A DNA stretch of 64,000 bases from MWCO01 sp964488865 (lineage in GTDB: Bacteria; Myxococcota_A; Polyangia; Polyangiales; Polyangiaceae), in contig CAZAWR010000005.1 of NCBI GenBank assembly GCA_964488865.1, positions 124,001-188,000 on the forward strand, written 5' to 3'. Under the pieces are notes generated by a model. It was not told where the DNA came from. It made no database searches and saw nothing but the letters and a program-made list of their open reading frames with translations. Positions within the stretch are counted from its first letter, which is position 1, and each line of letters begins with the position of its first letter. Below, piece by piece: positions 34,558 to 43,812 of this stretch. A program made the translations under genes and the position numbers.

Positions 34558-35202
34558 TCAGGGACCGGTTCCCACGGCCTGCGCGAACACGTCGTAGCCT
34601 ACGGCGTCGAGCATGGATACGAGCCGCATCAGCGGCATCCCCACGATCGCGGTGGGGTCGCTTCCGGCCACGCGGTCGAACAGCGCCACGCCCAGGGACT
34701 CGAGCTTGTAGGAGCCTGCGCAGTCCATCGGGTGATCGAGCTCGACATAGCGCCGAATTTGCTCGCGACCGAGCGGGCGCATGGTCATCTCGTGGACGTC
34801 CACCACGGTGTCGCATCGCTCCGATGCGGGGTCGTACAGACTCAGCGCCGTGATGAGCAAGTGCGTGCGTCCTGCGAGCAAGGCGAGCTGATCGACCGAG
34901 CCCTCGAAGCTGAGGGGCTTTCCGAGAATGAGGCCGTCGAGGCTGGCGCACTGGTCACCCCCGAGGATGAGATCGCGTGGCCGGACCTGGCCCACCGCTC
35001 GGGCTTTCGCTTCCGCAAGCGAGCGAACGAGTTCATTGGGGGGGAGACCGCGATCCTTGTAGGCGTCTTCGTCCACGCTCGGATCGAGGGCTTCGAACGG
35101 AATGCGCAGCCTGGCGAGCAGCTGCTTGCGGTAAGGCGAGGTGGATGCCAGCACCAGATTGCGCGGAGGGCAGGTCGCGGAAGGCTCGGCTCTGTTGTCC
35201 AT
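34558..35202 (-). CDS. Maf-family nucleotide pyrophosphatase
   Basis: This 214-residue protein shows the Maf signature LVLASTSPYRKQLLARL near the N-terminus, an EAKARAV block, the catalytic Asp in LGGDQCASLDG, and DHPMDCAGSYKLES (the conserved AGSY/F block). Maf proteins hydrolyse non-canonical or modified NTPs such as m7GTP, dTTP or UTP. The Cys/Leu variation in the DQC block (usually DQV/T) is closest to the YceF (m7GTP) subgroup, but this is not certain. It is divergent from oligoribonuclease, 30 bp away. Confidence 0.92.
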   Translation of the reverse strand: MDNRAEPSATCPPRNLVLASTSPYRKQLLARLRIPFEALDPSVDEDAYKDRGLPPNELVRSLAEAKARAVGQVRPRDLILGGDQCASLDGLILGKPLSFEGSVDQLALLAGRTHLLITALSLYDPASERCDTVVDVHEMTMRPLGREQIRRYVELDHPMDCAGSYKLESLGVALFDRVAGSDPTAIVGMPLMRLVSMLDAVGYDVFAQAVGTGP

Positions 35203-35232
35203 GGGGCGAATTGTGCTAGGTCAGTCGCCACG

Positions 35233-35790
35233 ATGGAAGATGCCGCAAGCAGTCCCCTCATTTGGCTCGACATGGAGATGACGGGCCTCGATCCGGTGAC
35301 CTGTGTGCCGCTGCAGATAGCGGTCGTGATCACGGACTCGCGGCTGGAAGAGCTCGACGCCGGGGAGGTGACCATCTGGCAGTCCGAGGAGACGCTCGCC
35401 CGGATGGAACCGTTCGTGCGACGGATGCACACGGACAATGGGCTGCTCGATCGCGTGCGCGCGTCGGAGCTCAGCGTGGTGCAGGCCGAGCGGGAGATGA
35501 TGTCGATCGTGACGCGGTGGTGTCCGTACGGAACGGGGATCCTTGCGGGCAACTCGATCCACACGGATCGCACCTTCATCAAGGCCTACTTTCCGACCCT
35601 GCACGGGTACCTTCACTACCGCATGGTGGACGTCTCAAGCCTCAAGGAGATGGTTTGGCGGTGGTATGGGCGAGACGCGCTCTTCGTCAAAGAACTGCAG
35701 CAGCACACGGCGCTCGAGGATGCCCGCGAGTCGATCGCCGAGCTCCGTCACTACCGCGCCACGGTGATGGCTCCGATCCCGAATCCCTAG
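35233..35790 (+). CDS. orn: Oligoribonuclease
   Basis: The 185-residue DEDDh exonuclease carries LIWLDMEMTGLD (first Asp/Glu pair) and LAGNSIHTDRTFIKAYFP (Asp). RMVDVSSLKEMVWRWY and HTALEDARESIAEL (His and last Asp) follow. It degrades 2-5 nt RNA fragments to mononucleotides. The start ATG is at 35233; the frame continues upstream without function. The stop codon overlaps the stop codon of the convergent HAD gene on the other strand within CTAG. Confidence 0.95.
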   Translation: MEDAASSPLIWLDMEMTGLDPVTCVPLQIAVVITDSRLEELDAGEVTIWQSEETLARMEPFVRRMHTDNGLLDRVRASELSVVQAEREMMSIVTRWCPYGTGILAGNSIHTDRTFIKAYFPTLHGYLHYRMVDVSSLKEMVWRWYGRDALFVKELQQHTALEDARESIAELRHYRATVMAPIPNP

Positions 35791-36464
35791 GTTCTGACCA
35801 TTCCGCGGAGCAGCGGGGGGAGTTCCTTCAACGAGGCGAGCACATGATGCGCTCCGGCCGCCTCGAGCGCCGGACGGTCGAAAGCGCCCGTGGTGACGCC
35901 GATGACCCCGGTCCCTGCGCTCCGGCCGGCCTTCATGTCGTCTGGCGTGTCGCCGATCATCACCGCCCGGCCGGCATGCACCCCCAGCTGCCGCAACGCC
36001 CGCCGCACAGGCTGAGGGTCCGGCTTCGGATGGTCCACGTGCTCCAGCCCCAACACCAGATCGAAGGCCTCCAACATCCCGTGTGCGCGCAGCATGCGCA
36101 CCGCGCCGTCGGACAAGCGTGTCGTCACGACGGCCACCTGCACGAGACCGTGCAGAAATGTGAGGGCCTCGACGGCTCCGGGAAGAGGGTGCGTGTGTGT
36201 CGCGCTGAGCGGGAAGAATGCCTCTCGGTAGCGTTGAATGAGGGAGGTCACGTCCTCCGGGGAGGCTTGCGGACGAAAGCGCAAGAACATCTCGGACAGC
36301 GGCTTGCCGATCATGCCGCGTATGGTCTCCTCGGGGATCTCTCCTTGTCGAACCGCGAGTGCCGCACGAAACGCCCCGACGATGGCGGCGGATGCATCCA
36401 TGAGGGTGCCGTCGAAATCGAACAGCACGGCGTCCACGGCTCGCGGGAAAGGCATCGAGTGCAT
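35787..36464 (-). CDS. HAD-superfamily phosphatase (Gph/PpaX-like)
   Basis: At 225 residues it has all four HAD motifs: DAVLFDFDGTLMD (nucleophile Asp), VVTTRLSDG (Thr), KPDPQPVRRAL (Lys) and MIGDTPDDMKAG (acidic pair). A helical cap lies between motifs I and II. The closest groups are phosphoglycolate phosphatase and pyrophosphatase PpaX. The substrate cannot be deduced. Met1 (36464) or Met4 (36455) may be the start. It is convergent with orn, with overlapping stop codons. Confidence 0.93.
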   Translation of the reverse strand: MHSMPFPRAVDAVLFDFDGTLMDASAAIVGAFRAALAVRQGEIPEETIRGMIGKPLSEMFLRFRPQASPEDVTSLIQRYREAFFPLSATHTHPLPGAVEALTFLHGLVQVAVVTTRLSDGAVRMLRAHGMLEAFDLVLGLEHVDHPKPDPQPVRRALRQLGVHAGRAVMIGDTPDDMKAGRSAGTGVIGVTTGAFDRPALEAAGAHHVLASLKELPPLLRGMVRT

Positions 36465-36666
36465 GTACGTGCGACTCCATGCCGAGGCTCCCGTTGCCTG
36501 TCAAGCACCCCGCCTTGCATTCACCCGAGCGGTCAACAAGCGGTTGTCTTTCGCCGGACACCACGTCAGGCTCAGCAGGCCACTCGGAGACGCACGAGTG
36601 ACAGCGTGGGGTCGCCCCCGACGTCGTTCGTGTTCTCGATGCCCGTTCCGTCACCGTGCAGGTCGG

Positions 36667-36909
36667 ATGCTGCTTTCCGTGCGACTCCCATCACGCGTCG
36701 TGCTGACCCATTCCGACCTTCTGCGGCTCGACTACGACCACAACACGGCGGCGATCGATGCGGCGCTGGAGGTCGACGCAACTCTCATGCAGAGCGCTCT
36801 GCTCTTGCCGGGATTGCGAACGAAGCTGGTTGGGCTCGGAGGGACAGCGGGGGACGAGACGGAACGGCGACGGGTACGTCACAGGCTGGCGGACGCCTGG
36901 CTCTTCTGA
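36667..36909 (+). CDS. Small hypothetical protein, uncertain
   Basis: An 80-codon frame whose codons are strongly G/C-ending in its middle part (for example LRLDYDHNTAAIDAALEVDA) lies in an otherwise empty 450-bp gap between the HAD gene and the Kazal-domain gene. No good ribosome site or family was recognised. It could also be the remnant of a larger gene. Confidence 0.35.
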   Translation: MLLSVRLPSRVVLTHSDLLRLDYDHNTAAIDAALEVDATLMQSALLLPGLRTKLVGLGGTAGDETERRRVRHRLADAWLF

Positions 36910-36913
36910 AGCC

Positions 36914-37675
36914 TCAGCGTTCGCACTCTCCCGAGCCCAGGATCGACACGCCGGCTTGGGTCGCGAAGCACTCGTTGCCCCAGGTGGCGCCGTCGCACCC
37001 GCACACGGGGGCGTAGGTCGAGGGGCAGTCAGGCAGAGCGAGGCGGCAACGGCCAGGCTGCTCTTGCGCAGAGCAGGTGCCTTCCTGGAAGAGGCAGACC
37101 AGGCCCTTGTCGCACGTCATCCCGGCCGCGTCTCCGCAGGTGTCGCCCGGCTGGCGCGCAGGCGCGCAGGTGCCCGAGTTGCACGACAGGTTGAGCACCA
37201 GCGAGTCCGCCGTGACGCCCTCGATCAGGCGGATCGCGTAGAGACCGCCGTGCACGGTGTACAGGGTCATGGCTGCCGAGCCGTCGTGGCCCAGAGCCTC
37301 GCCCAGCGCGGCAAGCTCGCCTTCCGCGGCGACCCGGTACAGCGTGAAGCCGATCGTGCGCGGCCCCTTCTCGTTTCGGCTCGCGAGCTCGATGGTGATG
37401 CTCGCGTCCGCCACGAGCTCGAACGTGTACGAGAGCGGAGCAGTCGTCCCCGCCTCGGTCGTCAGTTCATTGTCCTGCCCGAAGTACAGAGGATCCCCCG
37501 CGACCGCTTCGGTCGGGTCTGAATCGTCCGCTGCGCCAGCGGAAACCGCCGTGGCGGGCGACGTATCTTGGATCGCAACGACCGGCTCGATGTACGAGTC
37601 TTCGAGACCTACGGCACAGCCGGCGGCAAAGACACTTGCGAGGAGCAGGGAGGTGAAGCGAGCGAAGTGAGACAT
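36914..37675 (-). CDS. Lipoprotein with Kazal-type protease inhibitor domain
   Basis: The protein has 253 residues, with a lipoprotein signal ending in FAAGC (residue 20) and a beta-rich middle (about 75-165: LSYTFELVADASITIELAS) that may be a pre-peptidase C-like fold. Three Cys clusters follow, and a C-terminal Kazal motif starts at about residue 216: CPSTYAPVCGCDGATWGNEC ending in GSGEC. Kazal domains block serine proteases through an exposed loop. In this location it would protect the cell surface or act on prey or host enzymes; that is inference. Confidence 0.9.
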   Translation of the reverse strand: MSHFARFTSLLLASVFAAGCAVGLEDSYIEPVVAIQDTSPATAVSAGAADDSDPTEAVAGDPLYFGQDNELTTEAGTTAPLSYTFELVADASITIELASRNEKGPRTIGFTLYRVAAEGELAALGEALGHDGSAAMTLYTVHGGLYAIRLIEGVTADSLVLNLSCNSGTCAPARQPGDTCGDAAGMTCDKGLVCLFQEGTCSAQEQPGRCRLALPDCPSTYAPVCGCDGATWGNECFATQAGVSILGSGECER

Positions 37676-38043
37676 GGTGCCCCCTTTTGATCCAGGAACG
37701 TTGGTACGAGAAGCGGGTACCGTGTGACTCCGTGTCGGATGGATGTCAACGAATTCTACAGTGGGTATCGATTATTTTAGGCTTCTGGAATTTTAGCTCG
37801 TCAATTCATAGGTTTGCATAGACCGTTTCGCCGGGGTTCGCGGTCCCTCTCTCGCCGCTGGGGGCGACCCACCGCCACGCGGCACGAGAACGCCTTCCGG
37901 AATGCGAACTTCGCATCCGTTCGAACCGCGGCGCCGCCGACCCATCAACCGCTCGGATTCGAATGATCCGTGCGCATCGTGTACACTTCCGAGTGTTGCC
38001 TGCTGGCCGCGTACCTTCGTTCAAAGCTCCCGGGAGGATGCTG
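37676..38043 (+). other. 368-bp intergenic region between divergent lipoprotein genes
   Basis: An AT-richer patch (about 37745-37825) lies between the Kazal lipoprotein gene and the propeller lipoprotein gene, and probably carries both promoters. No clear -35/-10 pair, repeat or RNA was identified. Confidence 0.5.
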
Positions 38044-40239
38044 ATGAAACGCTTGCGTTGGACTTCGTCCGTTGTGGTGTCTTTCGCTGCTGCCCTGGTC
38101 TTCTCCGGCGGGATGGCTTCCGGGTGCGGGAGTAGCGGTTCGTCGTCGCCGGGTGGTGGCGGCAGTTCAGGGGCGGGAGGTTCCAGCGGCTCAGGTGGCA
38201 CGGCTGGGACGGGCGGAGGAATCGCAGGGACCGGCGGTGGCGTCCTGCCAGATTCCGGGACGAACGCTTGCGGGAACAACGACCCCACCTGCGAGGTGGA
38301 GTCGGTCGGGCCTACCGCGGATCCCGCGAGCCAGTTCCCGCTGCCTTCGGATGACCCCGCTCCCGACAACGTCGAGGCCGACGGTGTCACGAGGGACGAG
38401 GACGGCTTCATATCGCTCGACGCGAGCAAGGCGCAGTTCGACTTCCTGTGGATCGCGAACGATCTGAACTACGGCGTGGGGACGGTATCGAAGGTACAGA
38501 CCACACCCTTCCCCACGGCGCCGACCTACCGGGAGGCTGCGCGCTACGCGACGGTCACGTGCATGTCCAACGACACGGGCTCGAACGAGGGGGTCTTGTT
38601 CGGGCAGGCGCCGACCGCGGCGCTGTGTGCAGATGGGATCCACGGTTGCTGCGCGCGGGCCGAGGCGACGCCCGGTGCCAACGGGGGTCATCAGCCCGTG
38701 CAGTTGGTCAGCAATCGACCTTCCCGAACGGCCGTGGACATCAACGGTGACGTGTGGGTGGCCAACCGCGCCTTCGGCGGTCAATCGTCCGTGACCAAGA
38801 TCGCGAACAGCTTGAAGGACTGCGTCGACCGCAGCGGCAACGGCACGATCGAGACGTCGAAGGACCTCAATGCCGACGGCATCATCACGACGGACTGCGA
38901 CGACAACAACCTTCCGGACGACGCGAGCACGGTCTGCGTGGCGGGCAAGTCCCACGAGTTTTTCGGTCTCGATGACGAGTGCTTGCTGTTCACGACGAAC
39001 ACGGGGACATCGGTGGACCTGTATGGGCGACCGTTGGCGCTGGGGCCGGGGCAGGAGCAGGTTCGTACGTACGGGGCTTCGGACGCGTGGGCGGGTACGT
39101 TTCAGGACGGGGTCTTCTATCGTATCCACGGCACGACGGGCGCCATCATCGCGACGGTTCCGATGCAGGCGCAGAACGGGGTCGCCGCGCAGCCTTACGG
39201 TGCGGCAGTCGACAAGTACGGGATTTTGTGGGCGCCGAACATTGGTGCGAGGCACCTGTTCTACTTCGACACGAAGAACCCGCAGAACCAGGGCATGGTG
39301 ACGTACCCCGAGGAGCACGGTGGCGGGTACTACGGCATCGCGCTCGACGGGTACAAGGAGACGGACCCCAACACGGGCAATCCCGTGGACATCCAACAGA
39401 TCTGGTTGGGGGACGTGGGAGCATCCGCGGCCTATCGGTACCGACCGAAGCGCGATGGTACGTTCGAGGGACTCGCGCAGGGCACATGGGCCTATGCGGC
39501 GTTCGAGGGCGGGCCCACGCGAGGTCGCGGGCTCGGCGTGGACAACCGCACGCCCACGTCGTTCGTGTGGGTGGCGCTCGATGGGTACCCGAGCTGGAAC
39601 GGTCACATCGGCAGGATCCCCTACGACGTACCGGACGGGGTGACGATGCTGCCCGTTGCGGGCAACGCGTGGGACACGACCCAGGGGATGACCACGGGCG
39701 CAGGCGTGGCGTTCGACGGCGACGTGTGGGGCATCAACCAGAACAGCTCGAGTGCGGTGCACTTCAAGGTCGACGCCCAGGGCAACGTGGTCGGTGGGCC
39801 GGACGTCGTACCGCTCGACGACCGGCCGAACGTCGCTGATGGCAAGCCGAACCCTTACACGTACTCGGACTTCACCGGGTTCGGTTTGCGCAACTTCACG
39901 AACCCGCAGGGCTACTACGCGTGGGTGCAAGAGGGGCACTGCGCTCCGGGCAAGACCCGGTTCGAGCGCGTGGAGTGGGACGCCTTCACCCCCGCGGGAA
40001 CGTCGATCACCCTGAGCGTCCGTACCGCCGACGACATAGGCACGCTGGAGAACGCTCCTTGGATCGCAGCCTGGGAGTCCTCCCCAGCCGTGCTCTCGAG
40101 CCAGCCGGGGCCCCTCGACCCCAACCCCACGAACTACATCGAGGTCTTGTTCGATCTCACGACGCAGAACGACGACTCTCCCAAGCTCAAGTCTTTCAAG
40201 ATCATCGCGTTCTGTGAGCAGGACGTGGTTCCGAAGTAG
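38044..40239 (+). CDS. Large lipoprotein with beta-propeller (NHL/Vgb-like) domain
   Basis: The second ATG (38044) has GGAGG exactly 6 bases upstream. The signal ends in MASGC (residue 28), followed by a Gly/Ser linker. The 731-residue protein has propeller-like strands such as DINGDVWVANRAFGG, DKYGILWAPN and GVAFDGDVWGIN, and an Asp-rich loop (DLNADGIITTDCDDN) that may bind calcium. No enzymatic signature is present. It is another member of the myxobacterial-type surface lipoproteins that are frequent in this window. Confidence 0.9.
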   Translation: MKRLRWTSSVVVSFAAALVFSGGMASGCGSSGSSSPGGGGSSGAGGSSGSGGTAGTGGGIAGTGGGVLPDSGTNACGNNDPTCEVESVGPTADPASQFPLPSDDPAPDNVEADGVTRDEDGFISLDASKAQFDFLWIANDLNYGVGTVSKVQTTPFPTAPTYREAARYATVTCMSNDTGSNEGVLFGQAPTAALCADGIHGCCARAEATPGANGGHQPVQLVSNRPSRTAVDINGDVWVANRAFGGQSSVTKIANSLKDCVDRSGNGTIETSKDLNADGIITTDCDDNNLPDDASTVCVAGKSHEFFGLDDECLLFTTNTGTSVDLYGRPLALGPGQEQVRTYGASDAWAGTFQDGVFYRIHGTTGAIIATVPMQAQNGVAAQPYGAAVDKYGILWAPNIGARHLFYFDTKNPQNQGMVTYPEEHGGGYYGIALDGYKETDPNTGNPVDIQQIWLGDVGASAAYRYRPKRDGTFEGLAQGTWAYAAFEGGPTRGRGLGVDNRTPTSFVWVALDGYPSWNGHIGRIPYDVPDGVTMLPVAGNAWDTTQGMTTGAGVAFDGDVWGINQNSSSAVHFKVDAQGNVVGGPDVVPLDDRPNVADGKPNPYTYSDFTGFGLRNFTNPQGYYAWVQEGHCAPGKTRFERVEWDAFTPAGTSITLSVRTADDIGTLENAPWIAAWESSPAVLSSQPGPLDPNPTNYIEVLFDLTTQNDDSPKLKSFKIIAFCEQDVVPK

Positions 40240-40284
40240 CCGGGGCCGTCCCTTCGCGCGATCCAAGGTCCTTCCACGGTCGTC

Positions 40285-41475
40285 CTAGGCGGCCGAATCA
40301 AGCTCTCGGATCATCTGCTCGCCGGAGATCACATCGGCAGCAGCACCATTGAAGTAGCGCATGAGTCCCACGCGTTCGTAGTGGGGTTGGATGCGCGGGC
40401 TCAGAAGGCCTATCTCGCGCAGGTTCGGCACGAGCCGGCTGAACATGGTGCGACGGAAGGACTCCATGCCCGGCGCGGCGTACATGAGCTGTCGCCACTG
40501 GGCGCGGGTCACGCGCCCTTCCCCCCACTCCTCGAACACCTCGTAGGCCAGGAAACGATTGCGCATGAGCAGTGCGACCTCGAAGGCCCAGTCCTCACGC
40601 TCGTGTCTCTCCTTCTCCGACAGCTCGGTCTTGATGTGCTCGCGCAGAGCCAGCACGCCGTAGTGGACGTGGCGCGCCTCGTCCTGGATCACCATCTTCA
40701 GCAGCTCCTTGAGCAACGGCTCGCTCGTGTGCTGGTACAGCATGCCGAAGGCCCCAAGCGCCAGTCCCTCGATCATGATCTGCATACCCAGGAACTTCAT
40801 GTCCCAGCGCCCGTCGGACATCAGCGCGTCGATGATCGTGAACAGGTTGTCGTTCACCTGGTAGAGCTTGTTGAGTTTGGTGTCCAGGTAGCGATGGAAG
40901 ACCTCCACGTGGCGGGCTTCGTCCATCACCTGCGTCGCGCCATAGTACTTGCCGTCGAAGAACTGAACGGCTTCCGTGACCTGGGCTGCCGCAAACAGAG
41001 CGCCCTGCTCACCGTGCAGGAACTGGCTCAGCATCCACGCCGTGAGGCTGTACTGAAACTCCCTCTGCTCGCGCTCCGAGAGCTTGATGCCTAGCTGCGC
41101 CGCCGCGTCGAAGTTGACGAACCCCTTGGGAATCAACGGGACCTCCGGGTTCAGCGGGTCGACGTCGGTGTTCCAAGGCAGGTACGTGTCCCCGTCCCAT
41201 TGCCCTTGCTTGGCGCGACGGTACAGCTCTTCCATCTCGGGATTGTCGTGGGGATAGGACCAGTCGAAGTATGTGTCGTGCGTGGCTCGAACTCGCGTGG
41301 GCACGCCCTGCTTGCCGCGCTTGAGGAGCATCCCTCTCACTCCCGCCGGTCCAAGGGATCGAAGCACGCGCGGGTCCCTGACCTCTGCGAGCACCTGGAG
41401 GGTCTCGAGGTAGGGGTCCAGTCGTTCCGCAACCTTCGTCGGGAGGATCGCGATGAGTCTCTCGTGGTTGATCAT
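40285..41475 (-). CDS. Ferritin-like diiron protein (RNR R2/AurF-like oxygenase candidate)
   Basis: The 396-residue helical protein carries two DEARH motifs: QVMDEARHVEVFHRYL and MVIQDEARHVHYGV. Further Glu residues lie on preceding helices (HGEQGALFAAAQVTE and QIMIEGLALG). This is the E...DExRH x2 ligand pattern of ribonucleotide-reductase-like diiron proteins, including AurF/CmlI-type N-oxygenases. The start at 41475 follows GAGGGACCC; upstream residues are not protein-like. It lies 23 bp after a merR gene and in the same operon as a ferredoxin-type reductase that could deliver electrons. An O2-dependent oxidation is inferred; the substrate is unknown. Confidence 0.88.
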   Translation of the reverse strand: MINHERLIAILPTKVAERLDPYLETLQVLAEVRDPRVLRSLGPAGVRGMLLKRGKQGVPTRVRATHDTYFDWSYPHDNPEMEELYRRAKQGQWDGDTYLPWNTDVDPLNPEVPLIPKGFVNFDAAAQLGIKLSEREQREFQYSLTAWMLSQFLHGEQGALFAAAQVTEAVQFFDGKYYGATQVMDEARHVEVFHRYLDTKLNKLYQVNDNLFTIIDALMSDGRWDMKFLGMQIMIEGLALGAFGMLYQHTSEPLLKELLKMVIQDEARHVHYGVLALREHIKTELSEKERHEREDWAFEVALLMRNRFLAYEVFEEWGEGRVTRAQWRQLMYAAPGMESFRRTMFSRLVPNLREIGLLSPRIQPHYERVGLMRYFNGAAADVISGEQMIRELDSAA

Positions 41476-41498
41476 GGGTCCCTCGCCTTCGTGATGGG

Positions 41499-42242
41499 CT
41501 ACAGATCCGCGACAAACGCGCGGATCTTTGCCTCGTGGTATCGAACCAGAAATGCATGCACCACCGGAATGGCACGCTCGATCATCGCGCCCACCACCTC
41601 CGGCGGCAGCTCGGACAGCCGCTCCTGCAAGAACGCTCGCTCTCGATCGAAAAGCGCGGAGATGGCTTCCTCGTAGAACGCCAGATCCGCCACGCCAAAG
41701 CCAAGCTCCGGCGTCAAGCCGATCCGACGAAGCTCGGACAGAAACTCGAGCATCCACACGTCGTCCTTCGCGACCCGCGCCCGTCCGTCCTCTCCGGTTC
41801 GCGTGACCAGCATGTCGAGCTCGATCATCCGATCGAGGTCGGCTTGGCTCAGGCGCAGATCAGCAATCAGGTCCTCGGCGACCACCGTCTCGGGCTTGTC
41901 CGAGCGAGCCGGCAGCGACTGTGCGAGGCGCGACTTGACGCCAGAAAGGAATGACCTCTGCGAGGGAGAAAAGACCTGGTCCTGATCGTCGAGCAGCGCG
42001 CGGATCGCCTTGAGCGGCAGGAATCTCTCGTGCTGCAACCTCCGGATCAAGGTGAGGCGGTCCACGTGCTCCTGGCCGTAGTAGGCCATGTTCCGACCTG
42101 TCTTGCGCCCCGGCGGCACGAGCCCCTGCTGGATGTAGAAGTGAATGGCCTGCCTCGGAAGGCCGGTCAAGTCGCAAAGGTCCTTCATGCGGTAGGACCA
42201 CCCTTCGCCGACCTCTCGCGACATCGGTTCCACTTGCATCAT
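41499..42242 (-). CDS. MerR-family transcriptional regulator
   Basis: The 247-residue protein has an N-terminal winged helix (about 18-85): MKDLCDLTGLPRQAIHFYIQQGLVPPG and RLTLIRRLQHERFLPLKAIRALL. A ~160-residue helical effector region has no clustered Cys and is therefore not an obvious metal sensor. The ATG at 42242 overlaps the stop of the reductase gene by 4 bases. Sitting between the reductase and the diiron gene, it probably controls this operon. Confidence 0.92.
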   Translation of the reverse strand: MMQVEPMSREVGEGWSYRMKDLCDLTGLPRQAIHFYIQQGLVPPGRKTGRNMAYYGQEHVDRLTLIRRLQHERFLPLKAIRALLDDQDQVFSPSQRSFLSGVKSRLAQSLPARSDKPETVVAEDLIADLRLSQADLDRMIELDMLVTRTGEDGRARVAKDDVWMLEFLSELRRIGLTPELGFGVADLAFYEEAISALFDRERAFLQERLSELPPEVVGAMIERAIPVVHAFLVRYHEAKIRAFVADL

Positions 42243-43630
42243 TCCGACACCACCTCCACGGGCTCGGTTGCGTATGCGATGCACGCGAGCACGTACCCAC
42301 TCTCTCGCTCCCGCGCGGTCAGCGCGTTGGGTTCATCCATGTGCACCGCACCCCGGCGGAGCTTCACCTTGCAGGCCGCGCACCCGCCCATCGCGCAGGA
42401 CGACCGAAGCGGCAATCCTGCCGCGACGCCTGCCTGAAGCAGCGTCTTGCCCGCGGGGATGACGACCTCCCACGAGGTCCCGCGGACGTGGTAGACGCCT
42501 CGCTGGGGAGCGTCGGGACGGGGGGACGTCTGACGCGGCGTCACGAAGCGCTCGCGCCGGATTCGCGACGTGGGCACGCCTCGGCTTTCGAGCATTTCCG
42601 TGAGCGCCTGCATCATCGCTTCAGGACCGCAGAGCATGTAGTCCGTGTGCGCTTCGCCTTCTTGCGCAGCATCGATCAACGACGACACGAACGTCGGGTC
42701 CACCCTTCCCTTGTTTCCTCGCCACCCATCGGAAGGACGGCTCAGCACGTGGTGGACGCGGAAGCGACCCGGGTGGGCCGTGACCAGGTGCTCGATGGGC
42801 TCCCGAAAGAGAATCGAAGCCTCGGACCGGTTGCCGTACGCGAGGTCCACATCCGTGCCCGGCTCGCCTTGGAGGAGTGCGGGGATGATCGACATCATGG
42901 GCGTGATCCCCGCTCCTGCCGCCAGCATCAGGAACCGCCGGCGTTGCCCAGGGTCTGGTGTCTCCGTGAAGGTTCCCGAGGGACCGTGCGCTTCGATCAT
43001 GTCGCCGGGCTTCACGCGATCGTGAAGGTAGGTCGACACGGTCCCCCCCTCGACACGTCGAACGGCAATGCGCAGCGCGGGCAGCACGTCCGGCGTGGAA
43101 CAGATTGAGTACGCTCGCCTGTGAACCACGCCATCGACGCGGACGCTCACCGTGACGAACTGGCCGGGAACAAACCCTTGCATGCCCCCAGGGGGAACCA
43201 GAAACTCCACCACCACGGCGTCGCCGGTCGGATGTTCGACGGACATCACGCGCAACCACCCTGGCGTTTCGGCGTGCTGTGGCTGGTGCCGCGGCGCTTG
43301 GCGGGATCGAAACGGCGGGGGATGCCGTCCCCGAAGTTGCATCGACAAGTAGTCGAGGTCGCGTCGAGCGGACACGTACCGTGTGGCGACGGGGCGAGGA
43401 AGGATGTGTTCGAGCGGGTCGATCGATGCGAGCGGTACCGGAGTCCGCAGCCCGATCGTGGGGCTTCGAAAGGGAGGTTCGTGGATGCCGCGAAGCGAGT
43501 CGACGACGGATTGGGCGTCGAGTCGGGTTCGGTCGATGCGGAGGTGCCAGCGTCTCGGGAGGATCCGAGCGACGCAGGCGGCTGCAAGGTCGATGGCCGA
43601 CACCGGCCGGAAGGAGAGGGTCGACGGCAT
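42239..43630 (-). CDS. FAD/NAD(P)H oxidoreductase with C-terminal plant-type [2Fe-2S] domain
   Basis: The 463-residue protein has an unusual N-terminal ~105 residues, then an FAD domain (RRAYSICST, with the Arg-x-Tyr-Ser flavin motif; GGTVSTYLHD), an NAD domain (LMLAAGAGITPMMSII; MLCGPEAMM), and a C-terminal ferredoxin with CAMGGCAACK and a fourth Cys in YVLACIAY. It should transfer electrons from NAD(P)H to an oxygenase or desaturase, here most likely the diiron protein in the operon. The start at 43630 lacks a good ribosome site; an in-frame GTG at 43669 lies within the upstream palindrome. Confidence 0.93.
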   Translation of the reverse strand: MPSTLSFRPVSAIDLAAACVARILPRRWHLRIDRTRLDAQSVVDSLRGIHEPPFRSPTIGLRTPVPLASIDPLEHILPRPVATRYVSARRDLDYLSMQLRGRHPPPFRSRQAPRHQPQHAETPGWLRVMSVEHPTGDAVVVEFLVPPGGMQGFVPGQFVTVSVRVDGVVHRRAYSICSTPDVLPALRIAVRRVEGGTVSTYLHDRVKPGDMIEAHGPSGTFTETPDPGQRRRFLMLAAGAGITPMMSIIPALLQGEPGTDVDLAYGNRSEASILFREPIEHLVTAHPGRFRVHHVLSRPSDGWRGNKGRVDPTFVSSLIDAAQEGEAHTDYMLCGPEAMMQALTEMLESRGVPTSRIRRERFVTPRQTSPRPDAPQRGVYHVRGTSWEVVIPAGKTLLQAGVAAGLPLRSSCAMGGCAACKVKLRRGAVHMDEPNALTARERESGYVLACIAYATEPVEVVSE

Positions 43631-43657
43631 GGAGAGACGTTTGGGCCCGCCTCGCCA

Positions 43658-43673
43658 AGTGTCAAGTGACACT
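43658..43673. promoter_or_regulatory. Perfect 16-bp palindrome upstream of the reductase-MerR-diiron operon
   Basis: AGTGTCA-AG-TGACACT is a perfect inverted repeat about 28 bases before the reductase ATG. Position and symmetry indicate an operator, either for the MerR-family protein of the operon or for another repressor. The half site resembles lipid-metabolism operators of the DesT type only loosely. Confidence 0.55.
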
Positions 43674-43812
43674 AAGCACTTTACGGTTTCCCCGCTCTCG
43701 CAGAAACACGCTGAACCCGCTCGCTTTCCCTGTACTTCTTCGGCACGGGCAACGTTGGGTGCTAACCTGACGTCCAGCCCGACCAAAACGACCACCACCC
43801 GGAACGCCAACC

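Noticed and set aside
34312..35790. Possible 492-residue fusion ending in oligoribonuclease
   Set aside because: The first ~307 residues are antisense to Maf. The conserved Orn domain starts at 35233 with normal length.
38191..40266. 691-codon minus-strand frame opposite the propeller lipoprotein
   Set aside because: Arg/Val/Asp-rich translation with no signal, motif or ribosome site; the plus-strand gene has a proper start and lipobox.
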